From an uncultured Emticicia sp. (lineage in GTDB: Bacteria; Bacteroidota; Bacteroidia; Cytophagales; Spirosomataceae), in NCBI RefSeq assembly GCF_937903345.1, contig NZ_CALCZQ010000046.1, positions 1-6,333 on the forward strand: a DNA stretch of 6,333 nucleotides. Reading direction: 5' to 3'. Made by a program: the position numbers and the translations under genes. The notes under the pieces were generated by a model. It worked only from the letters and a program-made list of their open reading frames with translations. It was not told the origin of the DNA and ran no database searches. Positions within the stretch are counted from its first letter, which is position 1. The number at the start of each line of letters is the position of its first letter. Positions 1 to 6,303 of this stretch are shown one piece after another.

Positions 1-54
1 CATTTGAACACAAAATTAAGAGAGTTTTGTGTGCGGAAAAATTAGACAATCTCA
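1..54. mobile_element. Right end of an insertion sequence (partial)
   Basis: These bases do not belong to the DUF3320 reading frame that follows; the frame has a TAG at 43-45, just before family-like sequence begins. Bases 31-54 are, when reverse-complemented, an 18/24 match to 6280-6303 at the other end of the window. Both begin TGAG and share the blocks CTAATTT and CCGCAC in the same register. The termini have the form TG...CA. The tail of the helicase gene starts in frame immediately after. I infer that this is the last 54 bases of an IS whose body lies outside the window. No transposase is visible, so the family cannot be named. Confidence 0.65.
31..54. repeat. Terminal inverted repeat, right copy
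   Basis: This is the partner of 6280-6303, with 18 of 24 positions identical. If the flanking host bases ATAAC (55-59) and GTTAT (6275-6279) are included, the inverted match grows to 23 of 29. Those flanks are the two halves of a palindromic target, GTTATAAC, so they are probably host DNA and not part of the element. The implied target duplication is only 2 bp (AT), or none if the element starts one base further out. Confidence 0.65.
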
Positions 55-453
55 ATAACTCAAAAACTAGGGATTGGACGAATTGGAGGTCGAATTGAAG
101 ACACTTTTAACAATGCTCTAAAAGTTGGTAAAAAAAATGGGTTCTGGGATATAAAAAGTGATTTCGTTTATCTAAATGATCAAGTTGTCGATTTTTATCG
201 TAAAAGACATTCACTGCCCGAAAAACAGAAACAAATTGAGTGGATTGCACCAGAAGAAATACAGTTGGTTTTGACCACTACTTTGGCTCAAGCAGTTACA
301 ATAAGTAAAGAAGAGCTTTTTAAATATGTACTTTCAGAGTTAAATGGAGGTATTAGACTTACTGAAGGAATTTATGGTGTAATAGATAAAGAGTTTAAGA
401 AGCTTTTATCAATAGGTAAAATTAAAATTGAAAATGAAATAGTTAAAATGTAA
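55..453 (+). pseudogene. Detached C-terminal DUF3320 tail of the helicase-nuclease
   Basis: The frame is open from 46 and reads as family sequence from codon 58 (TQKLGIGRIGGRIEDTF) to the TAA at 451-453, 131 residues. The G-x-x-R-x-G-x-R-I element is the signature of DUF3320, the domain that ends these large DUF4011-helicase-nuclease proteins. A second similar helical repeat follows near the end (LNGGIRLTEGIYGVIDKEF). There is no start codon at a sensible place: the fragment begins in the middle of a domain, directly behind the IS end. Joined to codon 1413 of the gene at 2042, it gives the expected P-I-H-x3-I-x3-I-x4-G-x2-R-x-G-x-R-I spacing with no gap. I therefore read it as the severed tail of that gene, or of an almost identical copy. 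It would be expressed only from a promoter within the IS or by chance internal initiation. Confidence 0.85.
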
Positions 454-457
454 AATT

Positions 458-787
458 ATGGAACAATCGCTAACAAAAAAATTAGAGTCAATATACTATG
501 AACTTAGTAAAATTGAAGACACTATTATAGATATAAAGGCTCCAATAGACAAAAAGGTTGAAACGCTTCAAAAACAAGTAAATAATTTAAGTTTAAAGCT
601 TAATCTAACAGAAATGCAAGAGGATAAGTTAGTACAATTAGAGGATGAAATTAATGAAATGGAGGAGTTGAGAGATAAACTTGAAACTATATTGGATAAT
701 ATGCAAAATACAATTATGGAATTTGATTTTTCAATAGAAATATTGAATCATAATTTAGAAAAACTAAAAAAAAGAAATGGGACATAA
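458..787 (+). CDS. Small coiled-coil protein, second gene of the helicase operon
   Basis: The ATG lies 4 bases after the stop of the DUF3320 tail, so the gene was almost certainly co-transcribed and probably translationally coupled with the helicase-nuclease. The 109-residue product is highly charged and has hydrophobic residues at heptad-like spacing over nearly its whole length. Only one proline (about residue 29) breaks a predicted continuous helix. There are no membrane segments, no signal peptide, no cysteines and no catalytic motif. I do not recognise the family. A structural, adaptor or sensor role for the large helicase is possible from the context, but that is a guess. The reading frame is intact. 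The next gene begins at 777, overlapping this one by 11 bases, which again suggests an operon. Confidence 0.75.
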   Translation: MEQSLTKKLESIYYELSKIEDTIIDIKAPIDKKVETLQKQVNNLSLKLNLTEMQEDKLVQLEDEINEMEELRDKLETILDNMQNTIMEFDFSIEILNHNLEKLKKRNGT

Positions 788-913
788 TAAAAACCATTTA
801 GTCCGCATGAATGGAAAAAATTAAAAAATAAAATTAAGGAAATTTATAATAAGGAAATAAAATTAAAAATGCAATGTGCAAATCCTGACTGTAACAATAG
901 TGGAATAAAATGA
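777..913 (+). pseudogene. Third operon gene, small C-x4-C protein, frameshifted
   Basis: An ATG at 777 overlaps the previous gene's end and reads MGHNK. Continuing in that frame quickly reaches a stop. If one A were restored to the run of five at 789-793, the frame would continue as KPFSPHEWKKLKNKI and then KMQCANPDCNNSGIK, up to the TGA at 911-913. The sequence is lysine-rich and helical, then gives a C-A-N-P-D-C pair. Such C-x4-C pairs with N-P-D often open a zinc-binding or HNH-nuclease domain, but no downstream His/Asn motif remains, so HNH identity is speculative. Restoring another A before 911 would add MKTHYFS, hinting at a second frameshift. The gene is cut off at about 928, where the REP-like element starts. 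It could be a sequencing error in homopolymers, but two such events favour decay. Confidence 0.5.
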
Positions 914-928
914 AAACTCATTATTTCA

Positions 929-1009
929 GTAAATCCCCGTTCGTCTGAATGTTCTGAGTTGTTAGGCTGAATTTTAATTCAGTCTTTGTGTTTACCGTTC
1001 TTAGAAAGG
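929..1009 (+). repeat. Left inverted end of the REP-transposase element, two hairpins
   Basis: This stretch matches the reverse complement of 1700-1780, beginning gtaaa..ccccgtt and continuing through GTGTTC, the palindromic core, TTTGTGTT or GTTGTGTT, and CCGTT. It contains two hairpins. The first is CTGAATT-TT-AATTCAG (967-982). The second is CCGTTCT-T-AGAAAGG (995-1009), with six of seven pairs. Both hairpins have counterparts in the right copy whose stems differ by paired changes, so the folded shape and not the sequence appears to be conserved. Such subterminal hairpins are the usual substrates of HUH single-strand transposases, which fits the transposase between the two copies. Confidence 0.7.
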
Positions 1010-1043
1010 AATTGCAAAAATTGATTTTTACCCTAAAAAAAAC

Positions 1044-1667
1044 CTAATAAGTAATACTTTTGGTAGCATCTATCACTCTTGTTCCATAATATTCGACATC
1101 AATTAAACCACCTTTATCAATAAAATTACTCGCCGAAGAATACAAATAATCTTCGGCTTTAGCTACGATACCCGCACGTACTGGATTTTGATGAATCTAG
1201 CGGAATGCCGCCCAATCAGATTTCTGAAAGAAGAACTTATCGCTATAAATCTCAAAAGCATGATTTTCATGTGTCCAAAAGCGAATCGTCGCACCGTTGC
1301 GAAGTTGTCATATTTGCTTCGTGCCGCAAAGCGAAACGTCGCACCGCTCAAAACGTTTCAGCATCGATTCTCGCCTACTTTCTGGCTCTGTTTTAATAGT
1401 ATTTAATATCTTTGATGCTGTAAATTTCTTAATGTCACGCACCAAATCTGACAATTCCCCATCTTTGGAAGCAGCAATTAAGTGGATATGGTTCGACATG
1501 ATTGCATAAGAATATAACCATAATCCTTTCTCTTTTTGACTATAACGATAACTATCAAGTATAATATCTCGATAGCGTTGCCTTGAAAAAACATCTATCC
1601 AATCAACCACTTGGAATGTCAAGTAATATATTGCCGACTGATTGATAATTTGATAACCTTGACTCAT
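1044..1667 (-). pseudogene. REP-associated tyrosine (Y1/HUH) transposase, broken by two stops
   Basis: The frame reads from ATG (1665-1667) to TAG (1044-1046), 207 codons. Near residues 17-27 it has the family start (TFQVVDWIDVF). The HUH metal-binding motif is S-N-H-I-H-L, with His60 and His62. Then come the DIKKFTASKI helix and the ESRRESMLKRFE segment. The C-terminal half keeps WTHENHAFEIYS, IHQNPVRAGIVAKAEDYLYSS, and a normal tail. Two stops interrupt it: TGA at 1308-1310 (codon 120) and TAG at 1197-1199 (codon 157), where the family normally has Tyr before IHxNPVRAG. The stretch between RFE and WTHENH contains a near-duplicated sequence. These enzymes mobilise or copy REP hairpins by single-strand cleavage. 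This copy should be inactive. It is transcribed opposite to all other genes here and lies between two inverted hairpin ends. Confidence 0.88.
1278..1346. repeat. 19-bp direct repeat inside the transposase remnant
   Basis: Bases 1278-1296 and 1328-1346 (AAAGCGAATCGTCGCACCG and AAAGCGAAACGTCGCACCG) differ at one position and start 50 bases apart. They fall where the transposase family normally has a short variable linker, and the TGA at 1308-1310 lies between them. A local duplication or insertion of a short palindromic repeat would explain both the extra length and the stop. The spacer also has an imperfect hairpin (CGAAG...CTTCG). Confidence 0.6.
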
Positions 1668-1699
1668 CTTTTATTCTTTTATTTGCTTATTCTCTGATG

Positions 1700-1780
1700 C
1701 CGTTGTAACAACGGCTAACACAACGACTGATTTTAAAATCAGCCGAACTTATCGAACACTCCGCCCAACGGGGGTTTTAC
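1700..1780 (-). repeat. Right inverted end of the REP-transposase element, two hairpins
   Basis: This is the reverse-orientation partner of 929-1009. It holds GCCGTTGT-A-ACAACGGC (1699-1715), a perfect 8-bp stem, and CTGATTTTAAAATCAG (1727-1742), a perfect 16-base palindrome. It ends with the GTTGGGCGG and CCCCC blocks near 1760-1775, read on the minus strand. It lies upstream of the transposase start at 1667, so it may also hold that gene's promoter. IS3-family coding sequence begins at its outer edge (about 1775-1781), which marks the element boundary. Confidence 0.7.
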
Positions 1781-1861
1781 AACCGACAGCGATTGCATTC
1801 TTCGCTTGGTTACCAAAGCCCTCAAACTTTTACAGAAAACTATTACAAAAAAGCAGGTTAA
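1775..1861 (+). pseudogene. C-terminal remnant of an IS3-family transposase (OrfB)
   Basis: The frame from 1775 reads F-Y-N-R-Q-R-L-H-S-S-L-G-Y-Q-S-P and ends ENYYKKAG at TAA 1859-1861. The YNxxRxHSxLGYxSP string is the characteristic end of the IS3-family DDE integrase OrfB. Only 28 codons survive; the gene is cut off at its 5' side exactly at the outer edge of the REP-like element's right end. No matching left part appears on the other side of that element (before 929), so a deletion or rearrangement accompanied or followed the junction. The IS right end would be expected in the next 100 bases, but I cannot place it. The fragment is too short to be functional. Confidence 0.75.
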
Positions 1862-1930
1862 ATAATTATCAAAAACTCGCAAAAAAAGTGTAAACCTAAA
1901 ATGCACTAAGTCATTTTGCCCGATTCTGTA

Positions 1931-1952
1931 ATTTGCTTATTAGCAGGCAAAT
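1931..1952. promoter_or_regulatory. Small inverted repeat upstream of the helicase gene
   Basis: ATTTGC (1931-1936) and GCAAAT (1947-1952) form a 6-bp stem with a 10-base spacer, about 90 bases before the ATG at 2042. Another short inverted pair (AAAATG...CATTTT) lies just upstream, near 1899-1918. These could be operators or simply the worn end of the IS3 element. Nothing in the sequence shows which. Confidence 0.2.
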
Positions 1953-2003
1953 ATAATGTAGCATTTGTTACTTGAATCCTGCAAATAATAAAAACTAATC
2001 AAT

Positions 2004-2011
2004 TATATTTG
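2004..2011 (+). promoter_or_regulatory. Possible Bacteroidota-type -7 box for the helicase gene
   Basis: TATATTTG fits the Bacteroidota -7 consensus TAnnTTTG and ends 30 bases before the ATG. The nearest -33-like TTG (1972-1974) is 29 bases away, longer than the usual 19-23, so the match is partial. The leader between the box and the ATG is A-rich with no Shine-Dalgarno sequence, as is usual in this phylum. The region 1862-2041 contains no gene that I can support. Confidence 0.35.
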
Positions 2012-2041
2012 GGAAATAACATAAAATCCTAAAAAACAATA

Positions 2042-5000
2042 ATGTTAAACCAAATACGCAAAGAGCTACTAAATCTATCCCTTTCCAATAACTTGCTTAA
2101 ATTACGTGACTTTAAAGCGAAAGGACTCGATTTAATTGGTATAAAATCTAATCTAATATTTAACTATTTAATTGAAGAAGAAAAGATATTAAACTTTGAT
2201 TTAGAAACGGCTGATGATTATGAAGATATCGTAATTAAAAATCCATTTACATATAATGAAAATAAGAAACATGCCAGCATAATAGCTAATTCAAATCACA
2301 AGACTGTTCAGAAAAAACTCAAAAACACTTACAAGGAAGCCAAAGAATTTACAGATGAGCGAGGAATTAATTCTCTTTATTTATCTATTGGTGCTTTAAA
2401 GTGGTTCGAAGATGAAAAAAGCGAAATCGAACTCTTTGCCCCTCTAATACTTATTCCTGTTGAACTATTAAAATCAACAGACCATGGTGAAGATTCTTTT
2501 TCATTAAAATTTGCAGAAGGCAATATCGAACCTAATTATACGCTAGAACGCAAATTAAAACATGATTTTGATATAAATTTTCCAAAATACGACTATGTTG
2601 AAAACACTTATGAAAATATTCAAGAGTATTTTTCTCATGTAAAAAACTCGATATCAAAGATAAAAAGATGGGAAGTTATTGAAGATAAAATCACATTAAA
2701 TCTCTTTTCATTTCTAAAAATTATGATGTATCATGATCTAGATGATACAAAATGGAATGAAAACAATGTACCATCCAATAATCAATTTATATCAAGATTA
2801 TTATCAAACAGTGGTGATTTATCATTTCAAGATTATAGTCAATTTGAAGATATTAATGCAATAGAAGATAATATAAGTTTAGTTAAAGATATAGGAAATG
2901 TTTTAGATGCGGACAGTTCGCAAATTGAAGCAATTAATTTAGGATTAAATAAAAAGTGTTTGGTTATTAAAGGGCCCCCAGGAACTGGCAAATCACAAAC
3001 AATTACCAATTTTATTGCAAGCTGTGTCGAAAAAAATAAAAAAGTATTGTTTGTAGCTGAAAAATTAGCAGCTTTGAATGTAGTAAAGAATAGATTAGAT
3101 AAAGTTGGCCTAGAATTGACTTATTTAGAACTACATAGCCACAAAGCAAATAGAAAGGATGTATTAGATTCTATAAACGCTTCACTTACCGCCCAAACTA
3201 ATCGAGGACTGAAAGACAATAACGAAATAGAAAAACTTAAGGTAGAAATAGCCAATTTAAACAATTATTATGATATAATATTTAGTTCTGTTTCAGGAGT
3301 ATTGGTGTACGAAATGATAGCTGAACTAGTCGAGCTAAAGATGAATTTCCCTAATTTGGAAACAATTTCTGGAATCAAAGATAATTGGTCAAAAGAAGAA
3401 ATTCATAATTTAGACAAACTAGTCAAACAAGCAACTGAATTCACAAATACCAATGGTCTAATCAAAAATTTACCATTTTATGGCATTCAAAACCTACAAA
3501 TAAATTTTGGTATAAAAGAAAAACTGACTGGTTTATTTAGGGAGCTTAAAAATTGCATAAATCAACTAAACGAGACATATTTAAAGATTAAGTCTGTTTT
3601 GGGTTTTACTGAAAGCCTAAATCTAGAAAAGCTCAAAGACCTGACAACTTGGATATCGCTTTTAGAAACCTCTCCAGGTGTTGAATTAATCAACATTAAA
3701 GAAACTTTAGAATGCAAAACTAAACTCTCTATTTTATTTAAATGTGGCGAAGAACTCAAAGAAATAGAAGAAAAGTATGAACATATTATTACTAAAAATG
3801 CTCATGTCCAGAATTTCTATTTTGAGAAATCAATATATGAATCAAAAAAAGATTCATTTTTAAAATTCTTATCAGGTGATTTAAAAAAGGCACGATTAAA
3901 GCTTTATTCAGTATTAAAATCTAAGCCAAAAAGTATACAAGAAGAATATGAAATCTTAGAAATTATTATTCTTAAAAAGGAAATTATAGAGCAAATGGAG
4001 GCTATGCAAAGTTCGGTCTTGCATGCTTTCAAAGCAAAATATGATTTTACAAAAAACTTTGATTGGCTGGCGGCAAAAGCTGAGTTTCAATTTGTGGAAA
4101 AACTATATGATTTTGCCGAAAAATCAATTTTCGATTCTCGTAATGTACTTATATCTGCGGAAATTGAATTTGAAAAGTTAAAATCCACAGGAATACTGTT
4201 AAAAAGCAAAAATTCTGAATTGAACAATTTTAATTCAGAAATAAGTACATTATTGCCGAATGAGTGTATCACCAAAGAACTACTTAATTTGCCTATTGAA
4301 CAGGTTATTTTAAAAATGAATGGGATTATGAATAATTTTGATACCATAAATTTAACTTTAGAATGGAATATACTTCGCAAAAACTTAATTGATAATGGTG
4401 GAAAGGAAGTTTTAACATACATTGAAACTTTAGAAGATAAGGCTACGAATGATTCCTACCCAAAATGGCGTAAATCTTTATTAATATGCCAATTAGACAA
4501 AACTAACCTAAATGAAATTGTTAATAAAGATATTGCATTAAATGCTGACACATTCAAAGAATTGGATTTGTTTTTTATTAATAAATTCAACAGGGAAAAA
4601 ACTAAATATAAGTACCTTAATAGTATACCTACCTATGCTGCATTAGGTGAGCAAATGAACATATTGCGTGCAGAGCTAATAAAGAAACGAAGGCACATGC
4701 CTTTGAGAAAGTTATTGACTAAAGCTGGAAATACCATTTCCACTATTAAGCCAGTATTTATGATGAGTCCGCTTTCTGTAGCTCAATATTTAACACCAGA
4801 CGAATTTAATTTTGATTACGTAATTTTTGATGAAGCTAGTCAAATTAAGCCTGTAGAAGCGTTTGGGGCTTTACTTAGAGGCGAAAGGGCAATAATTGTT
4901 GGTGATGATAAACAACTTCCACCTTCATCATTTTTTGATAATGTTTCTGAAAATGATGAAACATTTGATGAAGAAAACAATAATACAGTAATAGATGTAG

Positions 5001-6292
5001 ACAGTGTGTTAGATCTTTTTGTAGCGAGAAACGCTATGCACACTATGCTCAATTGGCATTACAGAAGCAAACATGAATCTTTAATAGCTATTTCCAATAA
5101 ACTTTATTATGAATCTAATCTTATTTGCTTACCAAGCCCCAATTTTAGTTCAGGAGATAATGGACTAATCTTTGAGCATTGCCCAGAAACAATTTACTCA
5201 GGCCAAAAAAATGAAAAAGAAGCTGAATTAATAGTTGAAAGGTTAATTAACGAGATAAAAAAAGAACCTGATCCATCAAAAAGTTCGATAGGGATTGTAG
5301 CCTTTAGCATTAAACAGAAGGATTGTATAGAAAACATTATTCTTATAAAACGTAAGACAAATGGTGAACTAGATCGATATTTAAGTGCAGCAGACAAATC
5401 CTCCGAGCCTTTTTTTGTTAAAAATCTTGAAAACGTACAAGGAGATGAGCGAGATATCATAATCATAAGCATTTGTTATGGAAAAAATGATGAAGGTAAG
5501 TTAAACCGTAGGTTTGGCCCTGTAAATAACCCCGGTGGTGAAATGCGGCTGAATGTACTCTTTACACGTGCAAAAGAAAAATGTATCGTTTATTCAAACT
5601 TTACAGCGGGCGACATTTCTGTAAATGAAACAGACCCTATTGGGCTAAAAATGCTAAAGGCCTTCTTAGACTATGCCCAAAATAGGAAATTAACCACAGA
5701 GTATGTAGGAGAAAATCGAACAGATTCACCGTTTGAGGCTGGAGTTAAACGGCAATTAGAGCGAAATGGCTTTGAGGTACATACCCAAATCGGGTCTGCT
5801 GGGTATTTTATTGACTTGGCCATTCCGCACCCCAATCAAAAAGGTAGGTATATATTAGGTATCGAATGTGATGGTGCAGCGTTTCATGGGTCTAAATCTG
5901 CAAGAGAACGTGATAGGCTGAGACAGGACGTTCTGGAAGGCTTGGGTTGGAAAATTCACCGAATTTGGAGTACAGATTGGTTTAGGAATCCTCAAAAAGA
6001 GGTCGATAAATTGCTTGACATTATAGCTATATTAAACGCCAATAATGCATCACAACCTAAAACCAACAAACATAAATCGGCTGAAATTGATTTACCAATA
6101 ATTGAAATTGAGGAAAAGAAAATAGACTCAATTGGCAAACCTTATACTCAAATAAATCTCAATACATCAAAACTATTTTATGAAATACATGATGTTCCAA
6201 TAAAAGACCTAGTGGACGTGATTAAAGAGTTGGTTACTGCCGAAGCACCGATACATAGTGCTAATATAAAGCATGTTATTGAGGTGTGCTAA
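2042..6292 (+). CDS. DUF4011-helicase-nuclease defence protein, truncated in DUF3320
   Basis: A 1416-residue product. DUF4011-like start: LLNLSLSNNLLKLR (9-22), LYLSIGALKWFED (112-124), APLILIPVEL (133-142). SF1/UPF1-like helicase: Q-motif SSQ (Gln294), Walker A GPPGTGKSQT (311-320), motif Ia VAEKLAAL (338-345), a helical insertion of about 500 residues, MSPLSVAQYL, Walker B DEAS (930-933), GDDKQLPP (954-961), WHYRSKHES (from 1005), VQGDERD (1132-1138), LNVLFTRAKE (from 1170, Arg1176). Vsr/MTES_1575 nuclease: SPFE (Glu1232), Asp1258, ECDG (1275-1278), His1282, RxRDRxR (1288-1294). All key residues are present, so ATPase and nuclease activity are plausible. DUF3320 begins at about 1380 and is cut at residue 1413; the last residues EVC and the TAA come from the IS end. 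The intact form would have 1544 residues. An in-frame TAA at 2030-2032 supports the ATG at 2042. The architecture matches what I recall as Hhe antiphage systems; that name is from memory. Confidence 0.9.
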   Translation: MLNQIRKELLNLSLSNNLLKLRDFKAKGLDLIGIKSNLIFNYLIEEEKILNFDLETADDYEDIVIKNPFTYNENKKHASIIANSNHKTVQKKLKNTYKEAKEFTDERGINSLYLSIGALKWFEDEKSEIELFAPLILIPVELLKSTDHGEDSFSLKFAEGNIEPNYTLERKLKHDFDINFPKYDYVENTYENIQEYFSHVKNSISKIKRWEVIEDKITLNLFSFLKIMMYHDLDDTKWNENNVPSNNQFISRLLSNSGDLSFQDYSQFEDINAIEDNISLVKDIGNVLDADSSQIEAINLGLNKKCLVIKGPPGTGKSQTITNFIASCVEKNKKVLFVAEKLAALNVVKNRLDKVGLELTYLELHSHKANRKDVLDSINASLTAQTNRGLKDNNEIEKLKVEIANLNNYYDIIFSSVSGVLVYEMIAELVELKMNFPNLETISGIKDNWSKEEIHNLDKLVKQATEFTNTNGLIKNLPFYGIQNLQINFGIKEKLTGLFRELKNCINQLNETYLKIKSVLGFTESLNLEKLKDLTTWISLLETSPGVELINIKETLECKTKLSILFKCGEELKEIEEKYEHIITKNAHVQNFYFEKSIYESKKDSFLKFLSGDLKKARLKLYSVLKSKPKSIQEEYEILEIIILKKEIIEQMEAMQSSVLHAFKAKYDFTKNFDWLAAKAEFQFVEKLYDFAEKSIFDSRNVLISAEIEFEKLKSTGILLKSKNSELNNFNSEISTLLPNECITKELLNLPIEQVILKMNGIMNNFDTINLTLEWNILRKNLIDNGGKEVLTYIETLEDKATNDSYPKWRKSLLICQLDKTNLNEIVNKDIALNADTFKELDLFFINKFNREKTKYKYLNSIPTYAALGEQMNILRAELIKKRRHMPLRKLLTKAGNTISTIKPVFMMSPLSVAQYLTPDEFNFDYVIFDEASQIKPVEAFGALLRGERAIIVGDDKQLPPSSFFDNVSENDETFDEENNNTVIDVDSVLDLFVARNAMHTMLNWHYRSKHESLIAISNKLYYESNLICLPSPNFSSGDNGLIFEHCPETIYSGQKNEKEAELIVERLINEIKKEPDPSKSSIGIVAFSIKQKDCIENIILIKRKTNGELDRYLSAADKSSEPFFVKNLENVQGDERDIIIISICYGKNDEGKLNRRFGPVNNPGGEMRLNVLFTRAKEKCIVYSNFTAGDISVNETDPIGLKMLKAFLDYAQNRKLTTEYVGENRTDSPFEAGVKRQLERNGFEVHTQIGSAGYFIDLAIPHPNQKGRYILGIECDGAAFHGSKSARERDRLRQDVLEGLGWKIHRIWSTDWFRNPQKEVDKLLDIIAILNANNASQPKTNKHKSAEIDLPIIEIEEKKIDSIGKPYTQINLNTSKLFYEIHDVPIKDLVDVIKELVTAEAPIHSANIKHVIEVC

Positions 6293-6303
6293 TTTGGCCG
6301 CAC
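6280..6303. repeat. Terminal inverted repeat, left copy
   Basis: Pairs with 31-54 at 18 of 24 positions. Conserved blocks are TGAG, CTAATTT and CCGCAC; mismatches cluster at repeat positions 5, 7-9 and 17-18. It supplies Glu-Val-Cys and the TAA that now end the helicase-nuclease reading frame. Confidence 0.65.

Noticed and set aside
265..453. A separate 62-residue gene starting with TTG at 265
   Set aside because: The same frame is open back to 46 and is DUF3320 family sequence throughout, so the TTG is an internal codon.
1163..1509. Several short reading frames on both strands at about 1163-1509
   Set aside because: They overlap the transposase remnant in other frames, show no family motifs, and exist because of its low stop density.
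1699..1774. Integron attC site, because GCCCAAC and hairpin-rich sequence occur
   Set aside because: The expected paired RYYYAAC and GTTRRRY ends are not present in the right relative orientation, there is no integrase or cassette array, and the inverted pair around the transposase explains the sequence better.
3562..5472. Minus-strand frames of 65-111 residues inside the helicase gene
   Set aside because: They lie wholly within the conserved coding sequence and have serine-rich antisense composition without recognisable motifs.
31..6303. Invertible (phase-variable) segment bounded by the inverted repeats
   Set aside because: Flipping the segment would not join the two halves of the helicase, which are already in the same orientation, and no invertase is present. 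The exact in-frame target-site reconstruction favours an IS insertion.
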